Source of the DNA: Onchocerca lupi
Taxonomy: Eukaryota; Nematoda; Chromadorea; Rhabditida; Onchocercidae
DNA: 64,000 nt
Assembly: GCA_028564675.1 (NCBI GenBank)
Contig: JAOVVO010000166.1
Span: 62,001 to 126,000 of the forward strand
Direction: 5' to 3'
Shown here: positions 13,201 through 26,616 of the stretch, one piece after another
Numbering within the stretch: position 1 is the stretch's first letter
How the letters are laid out: every line of letters starts with the position of its first letter
Translations under genes and position numbers: made by a program
Notes under the pieces: generated by a model
Told to the model about the DNA's origin: nothing
Database searches by the model: none
Seen by the model: the letters and a program-made list of their open reading frames with translations, nothing else

Positions 13201-14230
13201 AAAGAACAATTCAGTTTGCTATTTCTTATGTTTCAAGAAGAAACACATCTTTCAGAAACTTTTTAGTTTTTGAAATGTTTGATTATCTTTTAGCCAAGTT
13301 CAAGAAAAGTAACTAATCCATTGCAGAATTAGTCAGAGTAGTGTTAGCAGATGAAAGTATTACGAAAATTTGCTTTTATTCTCCAGAAGGATTAGGACAC
13401 TATTTCCTGATTTGTTTACCATATGCTGAATTAAATCTCAAGTGATTTTTTTAATGGAGTTATTTGCAACATTTATTAGTTTTATTAATAATGGCTATTT
13501 CAAGGAGTACTATCTCCTTAAATTATTTCCATTTCATAATATTTTTAGCGATTAAGTATCAATTTTTCTTTTTAAACTACAAAGTTCTTATATTACTCAT
13601 GAAAAATCGTGAAATGATAACAAACAATACGTCTAACAGCTTAAATGAAATGTCCAATTTTGCATTATTCGAAATATAAATTTTCACTTTTGATAATCGA
13701 AATAATTTACAATTTATTAATTTTATCATTTCTTTGCTCGAATAGTCATAGAAGAATGGAGAATTTTAACATTTCGATAAAAGAAGGCATTGAATAATTC
13801 AAAGATGAATATTCTATCTGAAATAGCATCCCATCCTTCTTGTTAGAAAATGTTATCTATAAAATAGAAGATGCCAGAACAAGCAAATTAAACGATGGCA
13901 GGGTTCTCTTGCAAAGATTCTGAAAGAAAGTTTTCATGACAAATGAAAATATCATTAACGCCAGCTGGCGAAATTGTGATTTTCTACCCACTGAGCTTAT
14001 TCTTGAGTGAGAAAATCTTGAAATTTGTAGCAAACAAACAAATTCCTAGAATAACAAAAATAATCATTTGCTGAGTGTTGTGAAATACTTCCACATGAAA
14101 TGTAAGCATTTGTTGATAGAAAAGACTGATGAAAAAACAAATATTTCTTATATATTATATTACGCATTTTCTAAACTCATTTGTATCCCAAAAAATAATT
14201 CTGTTGAAAGCATCTACACATCAAAAACAA
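10281..14230. other. Intergenic stretch, no gene recognised
   Basis: AT-rich DNA between the PLAT gene and the TMEM200-like gene. Short open frames (for example 11691-11888, 12775-13020 and 13054-13266) are rich in Leu/Ile/Phe codons, as expected from AT-rich chance translation, and lack matching splice sites or recognisable domains. A TGTG/TGTC simple repeat lies at about 12569-12598. Confidence 0.5.
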
Positions 14231-14327
14231 TTTTTATCAACCCTAGCAACTGCTTCATCAAATTTTTATCACTCCTAGCAACTGCTTTATTAAATTTCTA
14301 TCAATCTTAGCAACTGTTTTATCCATC
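14231..14327. repeat. Three-copy 32-bp tandem repeat
   Basis: The word TAGCAACTG recurs at 14244, 14276 and 14308, exactly 32 bases apart. It is embedded in imperfect units of the form TTTTTATCA..CCTAGCAACTGCTT. The copies differ at several positions, so the array is not recent. Confidence 0.75.
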
Positions 14328-15867
14328 ATTTCCTTCATCTATATCATATGTATTCAACCTATTTAATTATTCATTCTACTATACCATAGGTGTAACTCAA
14401 CAAATTGTAAAAGTAGCATACAAATGTCTATCTTAGCCTTTGACTAAAAAAAGTATTCAGTTCTTTACTGATTGATGATTGCTTAATTAGATCTGGAATA
14501 AACAAAAATATCCCAAATATTTGCATTTAGAAGCAGGAATACATTTTAACTGATCTTTTACGTCCAAAGAAAAATATACTCTAATGATTTCAAATTTTAA
14601 GTTTTCCCAGGTCCAAAAAATTCTTGAAATTCGTCTGAATTTTGGCTTTAATTTAAAAATTTGTAAAACGGAAAATGCAAGTACTTCATCAACTTCATTC
14701 GTAGCTTTGTGATTAAACAATACTGTGTTTGGTTCTTTATTGATTAATGATTTCTGTCAATAAACTGGAATGGAATTAATCTTGTTACGAAGGAAATCCT
14801 TAAACTTAAGTTGCTTGAGATATTATTATGCTCCAGTCCTTCTTTCCAAGCACGCTTTTATTGTCCTTAACAGTTCATTTTCTTTGTTTACTCCAGATCT
14901 GATAAGAAAAAAAATCAGAATTCCTGGGATAATTACTAGTAATTCAAAAAAACGCAAAAAAAATTCGCAACTGATCGAAACTGGGCATGTTTATCCCTGA
15001 GAAAATTTTGATCCTCAAAGATATGGCTTTGGCAAGTACGCATGTTTATCTATTCTTTTTTCGATCACATTCAATTACTTTGTTACCACATCAATGTTTT
15101 ATTTCTCCTGCATCTTGAATTTGTATTACCAAACTTTGAGCTGCAATGCTTCAACGTGGTTTAGAAGATTTCGATATCGCAGTTCTCAATCCCGATACTG
15201 CAGGATTCTGATGTTTGAGGATGTAATATTACTGTGGCAAAATAAACACTACTAAAAGATCTCATGAAGATGTTTTGTTGCTTGAAACAACTTAATTCAT
15301 TATAACTTTTGCTAGTGTGAATGGAATTCTAGAAGTTTTATCATAGATTAGTTGAGTCCAACCAATTTTGGGTTTAAATCTCCACTTCAAGAAGTCCACA
15401 ACTGTTTGAATTATCAAGTGATTACAGCCGGTTCATCCAATTGATAGAATTGTTTACACTGAAGACGACTGTATGATAAAATTACATCGTTCGTCTTTTA
15501 TTATTTATAATTCTCTTTCAGACAAATGTTTTGACTATTCTACTTGCAGTACGTTTTGCGAGGCCCATCCGTTACATGACATCCGTTCTATCTATCAACA
15601 CACTGTTTGCAAGCTGTTTTCAGGATCAATTACATGCTATATTACTGAACTTATTATTGATTGTATGATCATATGGAGAAGCTAATGAGTCCAATAAGAC
15701 ACAGTTATTTGAAATGGAATAATCTTTTTATATTTGACTGCGAATCTCTCCATTCTGAATTCCGGTTACTATTTGGAGAAGCTCCAAAAAGGTGGTCTAT
15801 CGAATGAATATCTAAAATCTGTTGTATTTGAAATTGAACTATACGATTCTGTTTTGCTGCTGCGCAG
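14328..15867. other. Intergenic stretch upstream of the TMEM200-like gene
   Basis: No gene supported. Open frames at 14487-14720 (-), 14770-15000 (+) and 15473-15685 (+) show no domain or consistent splice signals. Any promoter or 5' leader of the next gene would lie in the last part of this stretch; I see no clear core element. Confidence 0.4.
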
Positions 15868-18800
15868 ATGTTTGGAACGGTTCGTGGTGTCTCATTAGGT
15901 CTGGGAAAAATAAACCTAGGAGCCTTGGATTCTAAGTTCCAGAACCGAGATGGCTATGTGAAGCGTAAACGAAAGCGTCGAAAAATTCCACGCAAAAGTC
16001 TCATCAAAAGGCTTTATATTGAGGTAAAGTTGCTCAAATATTTCCTTCTACTTATTCTGAATTTTTATCCAGTTTCACATTTTATCGATAAAATCGTGTT
16101 AAAACAATGCTATAGATAGCTCATTCCATTCGCTATATTTCCAGCAGAAAATGATCATCCACTGACCAAGTTTTATTATTGAACCCTCTCTTCATGATTA
16201 CCCTCACTCATTCAATTGTTTGACCAACACAGGTATTCGTTACCAATAATGATTTAAAAAAAAGTGAAATTCAATTCACACCGAAAACATACCCAGCCTG
16301 CTTATACCCATCCTGGATCGATTGCACTTCGAGTACTTCCTCAACTCATATATAAAGTTCCACTTCCATCTTTATTTACTTGTGACACACCACCACATAT
16401 ACACACATACACACTATTACACACAGCACCGTACACATACACACATACACGCTCACACATAAACACACACACACATGCATATTTTATATGCACGCATAAT
16501 AATAATGATATTAATAGATTAATTATTATTATAATACACGCATAATAATAATGATAATCATAGATTAATTATTATTATAATACACGCATAATAATAATGA
16601 TAATAATAGATTAATTATTATTATAATACACGCATACGCATACATTCATACACATAACACAGCACCGCACACACACACATATCCATACTGCACATACATG
16701 TATACACACATACATAAATGCACGCATACATGCATAACTTAGACTTATACGCATATATATACGCGCAAACACACATACACACACACATAATACATGCATA
16801 TACATATATGCATCGCATACACGCACACACACCTACATCACATACATGCACACACACACACACACACCCAAGCCACAATAAAGCTATAGTCATCTCTTTC
16901 CGAGCATTTGTCGAATAGATTATGTCATGATGACAAGTCATTATGAAAATTAGGCGGGCATGTCTGGGATATGCAACTTTGACGATCCAAAAAGAGATCA
17001 TGTCATCTGTCCGAAATCGTCCCCTGTATTGTCTTCTTCTCAGTCTAGTATTCACTGTCATTCAGTTGTCCAATGTTTCGATTTTTACCAGCCCAACACT
17101 TCACTAAAGCGTGTTCTCTTCACTTTAAAATTCCCTTCTCCTCTTGGTTAATGACGTTATTTATTCCGGTTCTAAGACATCACTGGTTAATTACTCTAAT
17201 TTTAAGTGTAAACGTTTATTGATTTCTTCTAAAGCAAATTTAGGAAAATCTCGGAAAATGCACAGAAAAATACTACAGTGCATTCGATGCTTCACTTTAA
17301 AGTTTCAAGACTTTTGCCGAGTAATCCATCATCTTTCCTGAATAAACAAAGGAATTGAATCCTTTTTTCATGAAGAAATCGTTTATTTGTCTTTTTTGTA
17401 CTTTTTGCCAGTTTCCCTTTATGAGCTTAAAATAAATTTCCTAGTGTTTCAATGCAATCTTTGATGACGATTCAGAAGCACTCATCATCCCATTAGAATT
17501 TCCAAATTCATAATCAAATGCTATCAGCCAGAATATGTGAGTCATTCCTTTTTTTTTTGATCACATTAATTAAAAATATGCGAGAACTATTCATCGCACC
17601 CATGATCTTCTCCTCATTAACCACAACCAATTCTAGTGGGAAATATAAGTGCAGGAAGTATAAATTAAGTATTTTTTCTAGGTCTAGGCCTTTGCTTCCT
17701 TGACGCAGCATTCATGTATTGCAATATTTTCTTTTTCAGAACATTTGTTTTTTTAGCCTAAATGTCGCGTTCCCAAATTTATCAAACTTCTGTTAAGCAG
17801 TGCTCATGCGATCTGTTTACTCATCCATTCCGGTCTATATGATCAAATTCTATTTAGACTTCCTTCTTTTATAATACATTTCTCTTTTTTTGTTTCATAT
17901 ATCACCCGAAAACCTAATTTCAGTCCATCCAATATCTTTTTCCTCCTTCTTTTCCTTCCCGTTAGTTTGTCTGGTCTACAGATGGCTCATATCCTATATC
18001 CCTTTATTTGTTGTCCGTTTAAGTGCTTGCGTAAAATGTACCGCATTTTGAATTTCAAAATTTTTGCTTCTTTATTTGGCCATAAATCTCAAATTTAATT
18101 ACTGGTGATATAAAAATTCTTTTTTTTTTTCTTGAATAAAAAAAATTGATTCAACATAATCTATGAGATGACAAAATTGGACGGTTTCAAACTACAAAGC
18201 ATAAAAATATGATATTTGTTGAATTTTTCGAACAGTATTGGTTTACGAACACTAAAGTTTTCTCATCTTTTTTCACAAAATGAAAGACACGATTTCTTCG
18301 CAGTCTTCAGTGGCATTTAGAACTTTTTTAAGTCCACCGAAATAAATGACTTTTGAAGCCATATAGTTCTTAATGTAAAATTTCATTACGATCTCGACCC
18401 ATGTGATCTATGTTTGCTTTAGTTTTCGTGTTTTCCGTATAGATAAAAAGGTAAGCTCAGGAAGAAATAGTCAAAATCTCATCATATCGTGTTTAATTTT
18501 TAAAATATTCGTTTAGGAGAAATTGATAGATTGCGATTGCTAAAAATTCTTATGATTAGTTGCTATAGATGCAATTTCGAAAACACGTTGGTAAAATGAT
18601 CACCAGAATTGATTCTTAAATAGTGATTAGTGGATCATTTTTCGGCTTCAGATTCTTTCTTTTTCATCCATCCTATTCTCTCGATTTCTTTCTCTGCAAT
18701 TTTCATCATTTCCTTTTTATAATTATAAAATTCCATCAGTTGAACATTCTAATTTAACTCATTGTTACTTTGGTAATCCTTTTGCTTAAGGTTATCTTAA

Positions 18801-21800
18801 ACTGCAATAAAATAATCAGAACTGCTTGTTACTGATATTCATCTGTGAACATATCATCATTATCTGTCAATGAAAAGATTAGCCGATAAATAGAAAGGAG
18901 GACGAAAGGCCCAAGCTTTCAATTTTTTCATTCTTGATATTTCTTTCATAATACTGTCATATACTCTCCTCTTCACTCCATTATTTATATTTTACTTCAA
19001 TAATATGAAAATCGAGAATGAATTCAGGTGTCCTTACATCATCCCATGGAACAACAAGCATTAACTGTTTTTCCTCAATCTTGGGAAAAATCATTGTTTT
19101 GCTTGTGTTTGATTTAACATTATTGGATATAAAACAAAAAGCGGGTTTTGAAAATGAAATCAGAAATTTTTGAAATTACCAAATTATCAAAACAAATCAG
19201 AAAAATTAGTAAACGTGAAACGTAGGGAAGTTCTACTTTGCATCAAATGATAGAATTTATTCATTCATTGACTTATCTATGAACCCATCGAAAAGCACAT
19301 TATTTGTGGACTAGAGATCGTGAGACATGGTCCACAAATAATATCTTTTTCATGAGACATAGTTTAGCAAAGACTGTTGCTAAAAAACTGCATGAATGAT
19401 TGGTATCACATCTTCGGAAAGAAGGCTTTAATCGCTCTGAAAACATCACGATCACATCATTCATTTTCTTTCAAAATTATTCATTGAGCAGTGGAACACA
19501 CACACACACACACTACAGAAAGCATTTCAAGTGCGATGAATTGTCTGTTCGGTCCATTTCTTCATTTATTTATTGTTTCTTGTCTCTCTTAATTCTTGTT
19601 AATATCTGTTTATTCATCCACTCATTACTCCTTCAATTATTCATCCATTCTCCTACATTCCTTTTCTCCCATTCCTCAGCCGAAAGCTTAGGCTTGAAAT
19701 TTCCTCTTCTCTTGGCTCCATTCATTCTCACTAGTTAACACGATCATAAATACATCATATATACACTTTATCGATAACATGCATGATTATTTCATAACTT
19801 CATATCCAAAATATTATCATTACTGGAATAATCTGCGTTAAGTATCTGTCATTCTCACTCTTTCAGATTTCATTAAAGTTAATTAAATTATTTGAAATCA
19901 CGCAGTTTAAACTCTGCGCTTTTATAGGGAAATGTTTCATAGTATATATCGCTGTCATAATCATGCCCAATTTTTTTATTGATATTTTGATCTTTCTATC
20001 ATTCTTCTACTTTCCTTCATTTTTCAAGCTACCATTATTTTGAATGATTTCATTGCTTTTCGCTTTGTATGTTCCAATAAAATCAAAGTCTCGTGGTAAA
20101 ACTCAAGTGTTTTAAAAAATTTTTTTCTTCTAATCTAGACAAATGAATGGTAATCATACGAAACAGTACCGATTGCTGGTTCCGCTCGCTTAGTAATCCA
20201 ATCTATTCTACTATTCTTGTTAAAAATTGCAATACCGGAAGAGTATTTTATCGAAAACAATTTTCGTCAGAAAATTCTGAGACTTTCTGGACGCTTTAAA
20301 AGTATAACGACAGCAGCAGTAGGAGGACTAATGGTCCAACGTCCAACTGCAACAATCATACGACGAAATTTTTATCACAGAAACTACAGATATCATCAAA
20401 TTAATGAATCGGAACTTTCGGTATACTTTTTGCAGTTCGAAGGAACGGTTAAGATGATTCTGATAAGAGTTCCATGTATGAAAATATGATTAAAATAGGA
20501 TCTTCTTATTATGTTATATTATTACGAAGAGTTGTGACAACAACCGATCATGGATGCAATCCAGTAAAGTTGCTAAATTTATTCTTGGGTTGGTCAACAA
20601 ATAGTGTATTTTAAGTGAATAGGGAGTATCATCTAAAAATTGTTAATTAGTCAAGAAATAATTCTAGGATATATTAAGCGATCAGAAATAATAGTTGAGA
20701 AAAACAAGAGAACCGAAGATCAGCCGCATGACTGTTCCTGAAAAGTAGGATTTCATCATGTTGTTGATTACATTCAAAGTAGGACCACTCATCTTTGGAA
20801 ATTATGTTTTTTTTTTTTTAAACTGAGCGATAAATAGTCATTAAATCAATCAATAACGAATTATAAAAATATAGGTAGCACATGTAATTGAAATGAAAAA
20901 GCTTGAAAAAGAAAGTAGATTTTTTTAGGTCTCAATAAACATCAGTAATCATCAATGATCTACCATCCATAATCTATTTATACTTTCATCCATGGTTTAA
21001 TTATATTGTCCAAATTTTCTAGGGCTAGGTTTATTAGATTAAAAATTTCTAGCATCCGAATTTTTTCATTATGACTGAGGATTTATTGTTATTCGGACTT
21101 GAATCGCACATGTATATTTGAATAATAGGCAAAAAAACTGGAATTTATTGCCTCTAGTTTTCTCTGAGAAAACTGCGAATTAAAATTTTGATCGTAACTA
21201 GCCTGATCTTGTTGACATCTGACCTTTCTCCTCGGTTTCCTATGTATGGCTATTTTGATTTCTCTGCTCTTTAGTATGATTGAAGCTATTCAGGAGCTTT
21301 ATCTATATGAAATGTTTATGTCTTCAGTATGCAATTACACTCCATTTCTTTCCTGTTTCTTATTTGATTCTTGTAAGCAGTAATTTTCAAAGATCCATGA
21401 ATGTACATAAATCGATAGCATCAAACCGTAATTTAAATTTATCTTTCTTTCTTTTTTTTTTTCCAATTTTTCGAATAAGTGTATACCTCAAAACGGTCGA
21501 ACTTTTATAAATCGTAGTCTCAGGAAAACAGGAAATGACATATATCATACATTTTTTATAATTGTCAGTAACAATATTTCAATGATTCGATGTTGGGCTT
21601 ACATATCTAATGGCAACCCTGTATTTAAAGGCTTAATAAAAGAAATTAAGCGTAATTGTTCAAATTAGAAAGTATTGCTGAAGCTTTATCTCATTTATCT
21701 TCTTCCTCTCCTTTCGATAGTTTTCTTTTTTGAAGTTAGTCGATTTCAATATTGTTTTCAGTTTTGACTAGACACTGAAAACATTAGCTTTATTCAGTTG

Positions 21801-24792
21801 TGTGTTTCGTTGTCCATTTTGAAATTTTCTTTTGTGTACATTGCTGATATTGCACTGCTGATATTCTCCTGCTTATGATTAATCTTCCAAAATTTGAAAT
21901 GCTTAATTTTTTTGAAAGCACACCTTTTAACGTAATGTTGAAAATATGGTTTAAAGTTCAAGTTCAACATCTAAAGACGATAGTGCTGTAGCACCAAATG
22001 AATTATTTAAATTCTATTGCTGTTCAAAACTCCACTGAACTTAAATTTCTCTGATCATTTGCTTCTTAGAACATTTTCTTAAAAATACTAATAGAAGTAC
22101 ATAAGGCCTGATTTTTCTAAAATCTTGAATAATTGTATAATAGTATAAATAGTCAATCTTGATAAACAATAAACAAAATTATATAATTCATTGATTAACC
22201 AATTAGAAATTTCATGATAATTATCTTGCAATGGAAATTTAATTGATCGCAAGGTTGATATTCTGATATCACCAAGATAAATTCTTATTCATTCACTGTA
22301 ATAGTTATTTATTGACTACTATGATGGCCTTTCAGAATTTCACCAAATTTGAAAGAGAATTGAATAAATTGAATAATCCTCAAATTCACTTGCATTTAAT
22401 GTGGGAAAAAATGAACATCTGTGAAATTTGTGAAATATAAAAGCTTTGAGCAAAAATTCTGAACTCAACTGAAATCTTATTGCAAAAGTTTGCAAGTAAT
22501 AATTTTTGTTTTTTATACTTGAGTGAGAAATTTTTCAAAACATTTAAAAATAAAATTGTACCTGCGTGAAACAGCTGCTTGCAGACATTGTGGGTGGCAT
22601 GGAGACCGATTGTTTTCGGTCTTTTTATTATTGCTTTTGGCATTTTGATGACCGTTCTTGGTTATTTCGATGTCTATTTATCTCAGGTATGTATTTTTTT
22701 ATCTAATTTCAGTACATTCTTTTATCTATGCAAATTCATGTCATTTATAGTTTCACGCAGATTCTATCATTAATTTTTCGAATATTTTAATAATTCAATA
22801 AAGTATTCGTTTACTTACTGCAAAATTTTGCAAGGACTAATCCCATAATTTATTTTGTCAAATTCAAGCGATATTGAAGGGAACTTTGCGCAATGGGAAT
22901 GGCAGCATCGATAAGGTGATTCTACACAGTTGGAATACTAGCACTAATAGGATAACTCTACGCAACAGAAATAACAAAATCGATGAGATATTTACCATCT
23001 GGGTTATGCGATATTTTTTCAAAAGTTTGCAATATATCGGACCAATTGCAATGGGCATTGGCACATTCATCCTTATTATCGCCTGTGTTATTACTTTCGA
23101 AAGCAGAGATAAGAGCATACAGGTTACTGTTTCTTTACTGTATCTTTTATTAAATTTAGAAATCGAGGCGAAAGTTCATAACAGAAATCTTTACGTTGAT
23201 AATGCCATGTCATTTTTGCTTAGTAAAAAGTTCAGATAGTTATTGCAGGTGTTTAATAATGTAGGAGAAGTTGATCCGCGTAAGGAAAAATCTTTATTGC
23301 AAAAGATTATTGTACAAAAGCCGATGACCAATAAAGAGATATGTGAATGGACACCTCGATACAAAGCTGTCCCATTGTCAAGACATGATTCCAGTCCAAG
23401 TGAGTACTTTTTGATTTTTCCTTATGAATATTAAGATCATGCTGTCGCAAGCAACATTTGATGACTAATTTCATTACGGCTGTATCGACATACGGATGTT
23501 TGTTGAGTAAATATACCTGGAAAGTATTATTTTTGCCACAGAAATTACTTATTTATTTGCTCATTGATTTACTTACTAATATTATCGTTTGACAATATTG
23601 TTATTTGCAGTAATGGATAAATGGCGAAAATATCGTTCTACCCCATGTATACCTCAAATGTTTCTCGATACTATTGATAATAGGTCAAAAATTTTTCGAA
23701 TATCATTAGTTAACTTGATAGCTAATGCGAATACGTTGAAATCTATCCAAATCTCGATGAAAGTCATTCTCTCTCGGGAGTTTTATCCATAGTCATTCTG
23801 AAATCCTGTCAAGTCCTGATTTAGAATTTAAATTCCACCACAATTCCATAAATTTTGTAATTTTTCACGGTGCAGATCAACTGAAAATGCCGAACAATCG
23901 GCAGTTTCGAAGTATGTTTGGCAACATTATTGATATTTCTGTAAAGAATAAAGAATACTGATTGTTAAAGGATAAAATTATAGGAAGCTGTGCTGGCGAT
24001 ACCTTGATAATTATTACTGTGGTACCTTTGACTCAGAAAATGATTTGGAACTCGACGCGTGCGATCTTGATCGCGCTTGTACGTTCACAAGTGCAAAGTG
24101 CAGCCATATTTCTTCCAGGTCTTTTTTCATAAATTATGAAAGTTTTGAATTTCTACGATTTATCTCAGAATGCATAACTTTAACACGGCAATTCACTTTC
24201 AATGTTACAATTGATAAATTAATGGATACTGCCTAACTACTGTACTCTGAGAGTACACGTGCAAAAGTACATCAGGCTCACTGTATGAGCATATTAATAA
24301 TAGTTTGCTACGGATGTTTTTAGACTTGAGTTATTTGTAACATATTCTGAAGTATTAGTGATATGTATTCTATAGAACATATCATAATGCTTCAAGTCTT
24401 GCAGGCAGAATGTGACCGTTGAATTGCACAATCCACCTCCGTTGCTATTGTCGAGTGCCATAAGATCATCACCGTTGCGAATTTCTCCAGTCGCTTCACA
24501 GCAGAATCAATCTTCGCTTCACAGTTTCTCCAATTTTAAGAGAACTAATGATCTGGCTTGTAATGAACATAATAGCAGTAATGTTTTAATTTCCATTGAT
24601 CCCACTTCTACTGCTCCTGTTACTGATACTGTTGATTCTGCTTTCGAAATCATTCGAGATAGTCGCACAGTTCGGGAAGAATTCCAAAGACATGCTCCAC
24701 TTGCATCGTTGGACATTGAATTTGGCACTTCGAGCAGCTCTTCGTCATCTAATGTGAAAGTCCCGAATATTGATAGTTTCCTTACTGTATGA
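15868..24792 (+). CDS. TMEM200-family two-pass membrane protein
   Basis: Eight exons: 15868-16023, 22585-22686, 22880-23122, 23249-23399, 23611-23683, 23876-23911, 23984-24118, 24405-24792; total 1284 nt, 427 residues plus stop. The start ATG directly follows an AG (ctgcgcagATG), so a spliced-leader acceptor right at the start codon is possible. Residues 1-52 are basic (KRKRKRRK). Membrane segments are about 61-81 (IVFGLFIIAFGILMTVLGYF) and 138-159 (YIGPIAMGIGTFILIIACVI). The second is followed by FESRDK, matching the vertebrate TMEM200 pattern of G-P-x-x-M-G-I-G then E-x-R-D-K. The C-terminal half is polar, with a Cys cluster near the exon 7 region and a Ser-run near the end. The function of TMEM200 proteins is not known. 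The exon 3 acceptor (ttgaag) is weak but is the one that keeps phase. AATAAA lies at 24940-24945. I considered another TMEM family, but the second-helix signature favours TMEM200. Confidence 0.82.
16383..16875. repeat. CA/CATA/TACACA microsatellite block
   Basis: Long runs of ACACAC, ACATAC and GCATAC words flank and follow the 46-bp tandem repeat. Open frames on both strands here (16264-16545, 16621-17061 minus) give Cys/Val/Met or His/Thr repeats purely from the dinucleotide bias and are not genes. Confidence 0.9.
16492..16629. repeat. Three-copy 46-bp tandem repeat
   Basis: The word ACGCATAATAATAATGATA starts at 16492, 16538 and 16584, and ACGCATAC starts the following block at 16630, so the period is exactly 46. 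Copies are nearly identical; the only clear variation is at the ATTAATA/AATCATA/AATAATA position. Each unit contains a self-complementary TAATTATTATTATAATA-like tract able to form a weak hairpin. Confidence 0.9.
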
Positions 24793-26616
24793 CATCATCT
24801 ACTCATTAATTCTTTTACGGGTTGGGTCTTTTTTATTTCATACTCCTTGTCGTTTTGCAGTGTCGATAGACTTCACCAAATCTTTGAGAATTTTATTTAT
24901 TGTGACAGATGTATTAGTTAGTGAGCCTAGAAGTAGTTAAATAAATTTTTTGGTGTTATCAATTCCGACTGAATTTTTTATAAATATAAACAAAGTCAAA
25001 GAAATGCATTTCTGAAGATAAACAGTGCACTGCGAGAATCTTCCCTATATCTTTTGCTTTTATGAATAGCAAGCAAAAGAGAATTATTTACTTAATATTT
25101 TAGTCAAAATTGGAAACATAGTCTAGTAAAAGTGGTAGAAGAAGTTGAAATTTTCCTATCATATTTTGCAAATTTTTACGCGTTAATCTTAAAATTTCAT
25201 CACAGCTTTTTTTAAATCACTAAAATTTTTTATGTAAGGGGTCTCAGTAAACTAAATTTTGAAATGAGGAACAATTTTTTACTCGAAAGAGTCCGTAGCA
25301 TTTCAAATATGGCAGAATTCTAATAAATTATAAGGCACCAAATATCTTTCCTTTAAAATTGGTCGTGGTAATTAATGTATATATGTGTAAATTATCGAAT
25401 AGATCCTTAAGAATTGTCTCTTTCGATTTTACTTTCAAACAAAAGATATTCTGTGAAATAATTGTAATGCATTTGAAAATTCTTAGGTTCTTCGCTTCTG
25501 CTGCAGAAACAGTTCCACAGTTAGAGCAGAAATTCTTTTAAATTCGTATGGAACTAATGTTTCAGTTGCTATCGTAGCAGTATTACCGCTGAAAATAGAT
25601 ATATATTTTAGTTGGCAGTTCTTGTTAAGTACAATCTATATCCAGCATTCAGAACTTATCTCCTGAACCATATTGGAACGTTGCGAGATGTAGACCGAAT
25701 TACAAAAAGTAATTTTACAATTTTATAGTTATTGAATTCACTGAGAAATTGCAGCATACAAGTTTTTTACATCTGATTACTTCAGTAAGCCATTTTTTTA
25801 AAGATGTAAACCCACTGCAAGCATTTCATCGATGAATTTTTCACAACTTTAAATATTATAGGAATTGTAAGGAAAAATCTGACTTTCTCTATCACTAACA
25901 TACCAAATGATTCTGACTAATTTGTTACCATTGTTGCCTTTTATGATTTCTTCGCCATTGTTTTGATACTATTGTAAGAATTTTTTTATGTGCTGGTTGC
26001 AATTTTAATATAAAAAATTACTATTAGATGTTAATATTCATGAATTGGTCGTAATATTGACGAAAGACGGAGAAACAATCAAACTATAAGATCTTAAACT
26101 TTTGTATTTCCGGGGAAAAATTCTATCAGAAGACAATCATTTCAATACAAAGAAGTTCGAAAATTTTCCAGAAAAAGAATTCCAAAACAAATAAAACTTA
26201 AGCAAAATCGAAAATCGCGAATGGAAACCTACATTCTCTTTAGTTATAAGGTATAAATTTCATTTGTTCATAATTTGAATTTTTTCATAACAGAAATTGC
26301 TGTTTAATTATGTTCGAGCATGAAAGAATAGAATATATTCCAGAATTACAACGTAATCGAGAAATAAAGTCACTCATCTGGAAATCAAAAGTTCGTACTG
26401 CTTAAAACTACCAACCATATTATAAAAGGAAGTGATTCAATGTACAGGAATACTGTACTCATTTTATGTGAAACATGTGCCATCAAAAGCAAATTCGTCT
26501 TTAAAAAATCGATTAGACAGTTCGGTGATCATGTATCATCTGATTTATAAAATTTACTTATATCGACGCAGCAACAAAATCAATAATTGGATGTAACTTT
26601 TTATATTATCAAAATC
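24793..26616. other. Intergenic region between convergent TMEM200-like and FKBP genes
   Basis: The two genes point towards each other. Apart from the AATAAA at 24940-24945 for the plus-strand gene, I see nothing that supports a gene; the 25359-25541 frame is AT-driven. Confidence 0.5.

Larger units (their letters stand above)
16024..22584 (+). other. 6.5-kb first intron of the TMEM200-like gene
   Basis: Bounded by GAG|gtaaag and ttgcag|ACA, both phase 0. It holds a CA/CATA-rich microsatellite, a three-copy 46-bp tandem repeat, an (AC) run near 19499-19512 and no other recognised gene. Open frames such as 19400-19738 and 21280-21510 translate to Ile/Leu/Phe/Ser-rich chance peptides. One segment near 20300-20420 has a more protein-like composition; it is discussed under findings. 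Confidence 0.6.

Noticed and set aside
16264..16545. Plus-strand 93-codon frame with His/Thr repeats
   Set aside because: Translation of the same simple repeat and the 46-bp tandem units.
16621..17061. Minus-strand 146-codon frame, Cys/Val/Met-rich
   Set aside because: Its composition comes entirely from the CA/CATA microsatellite; no domain or start context.
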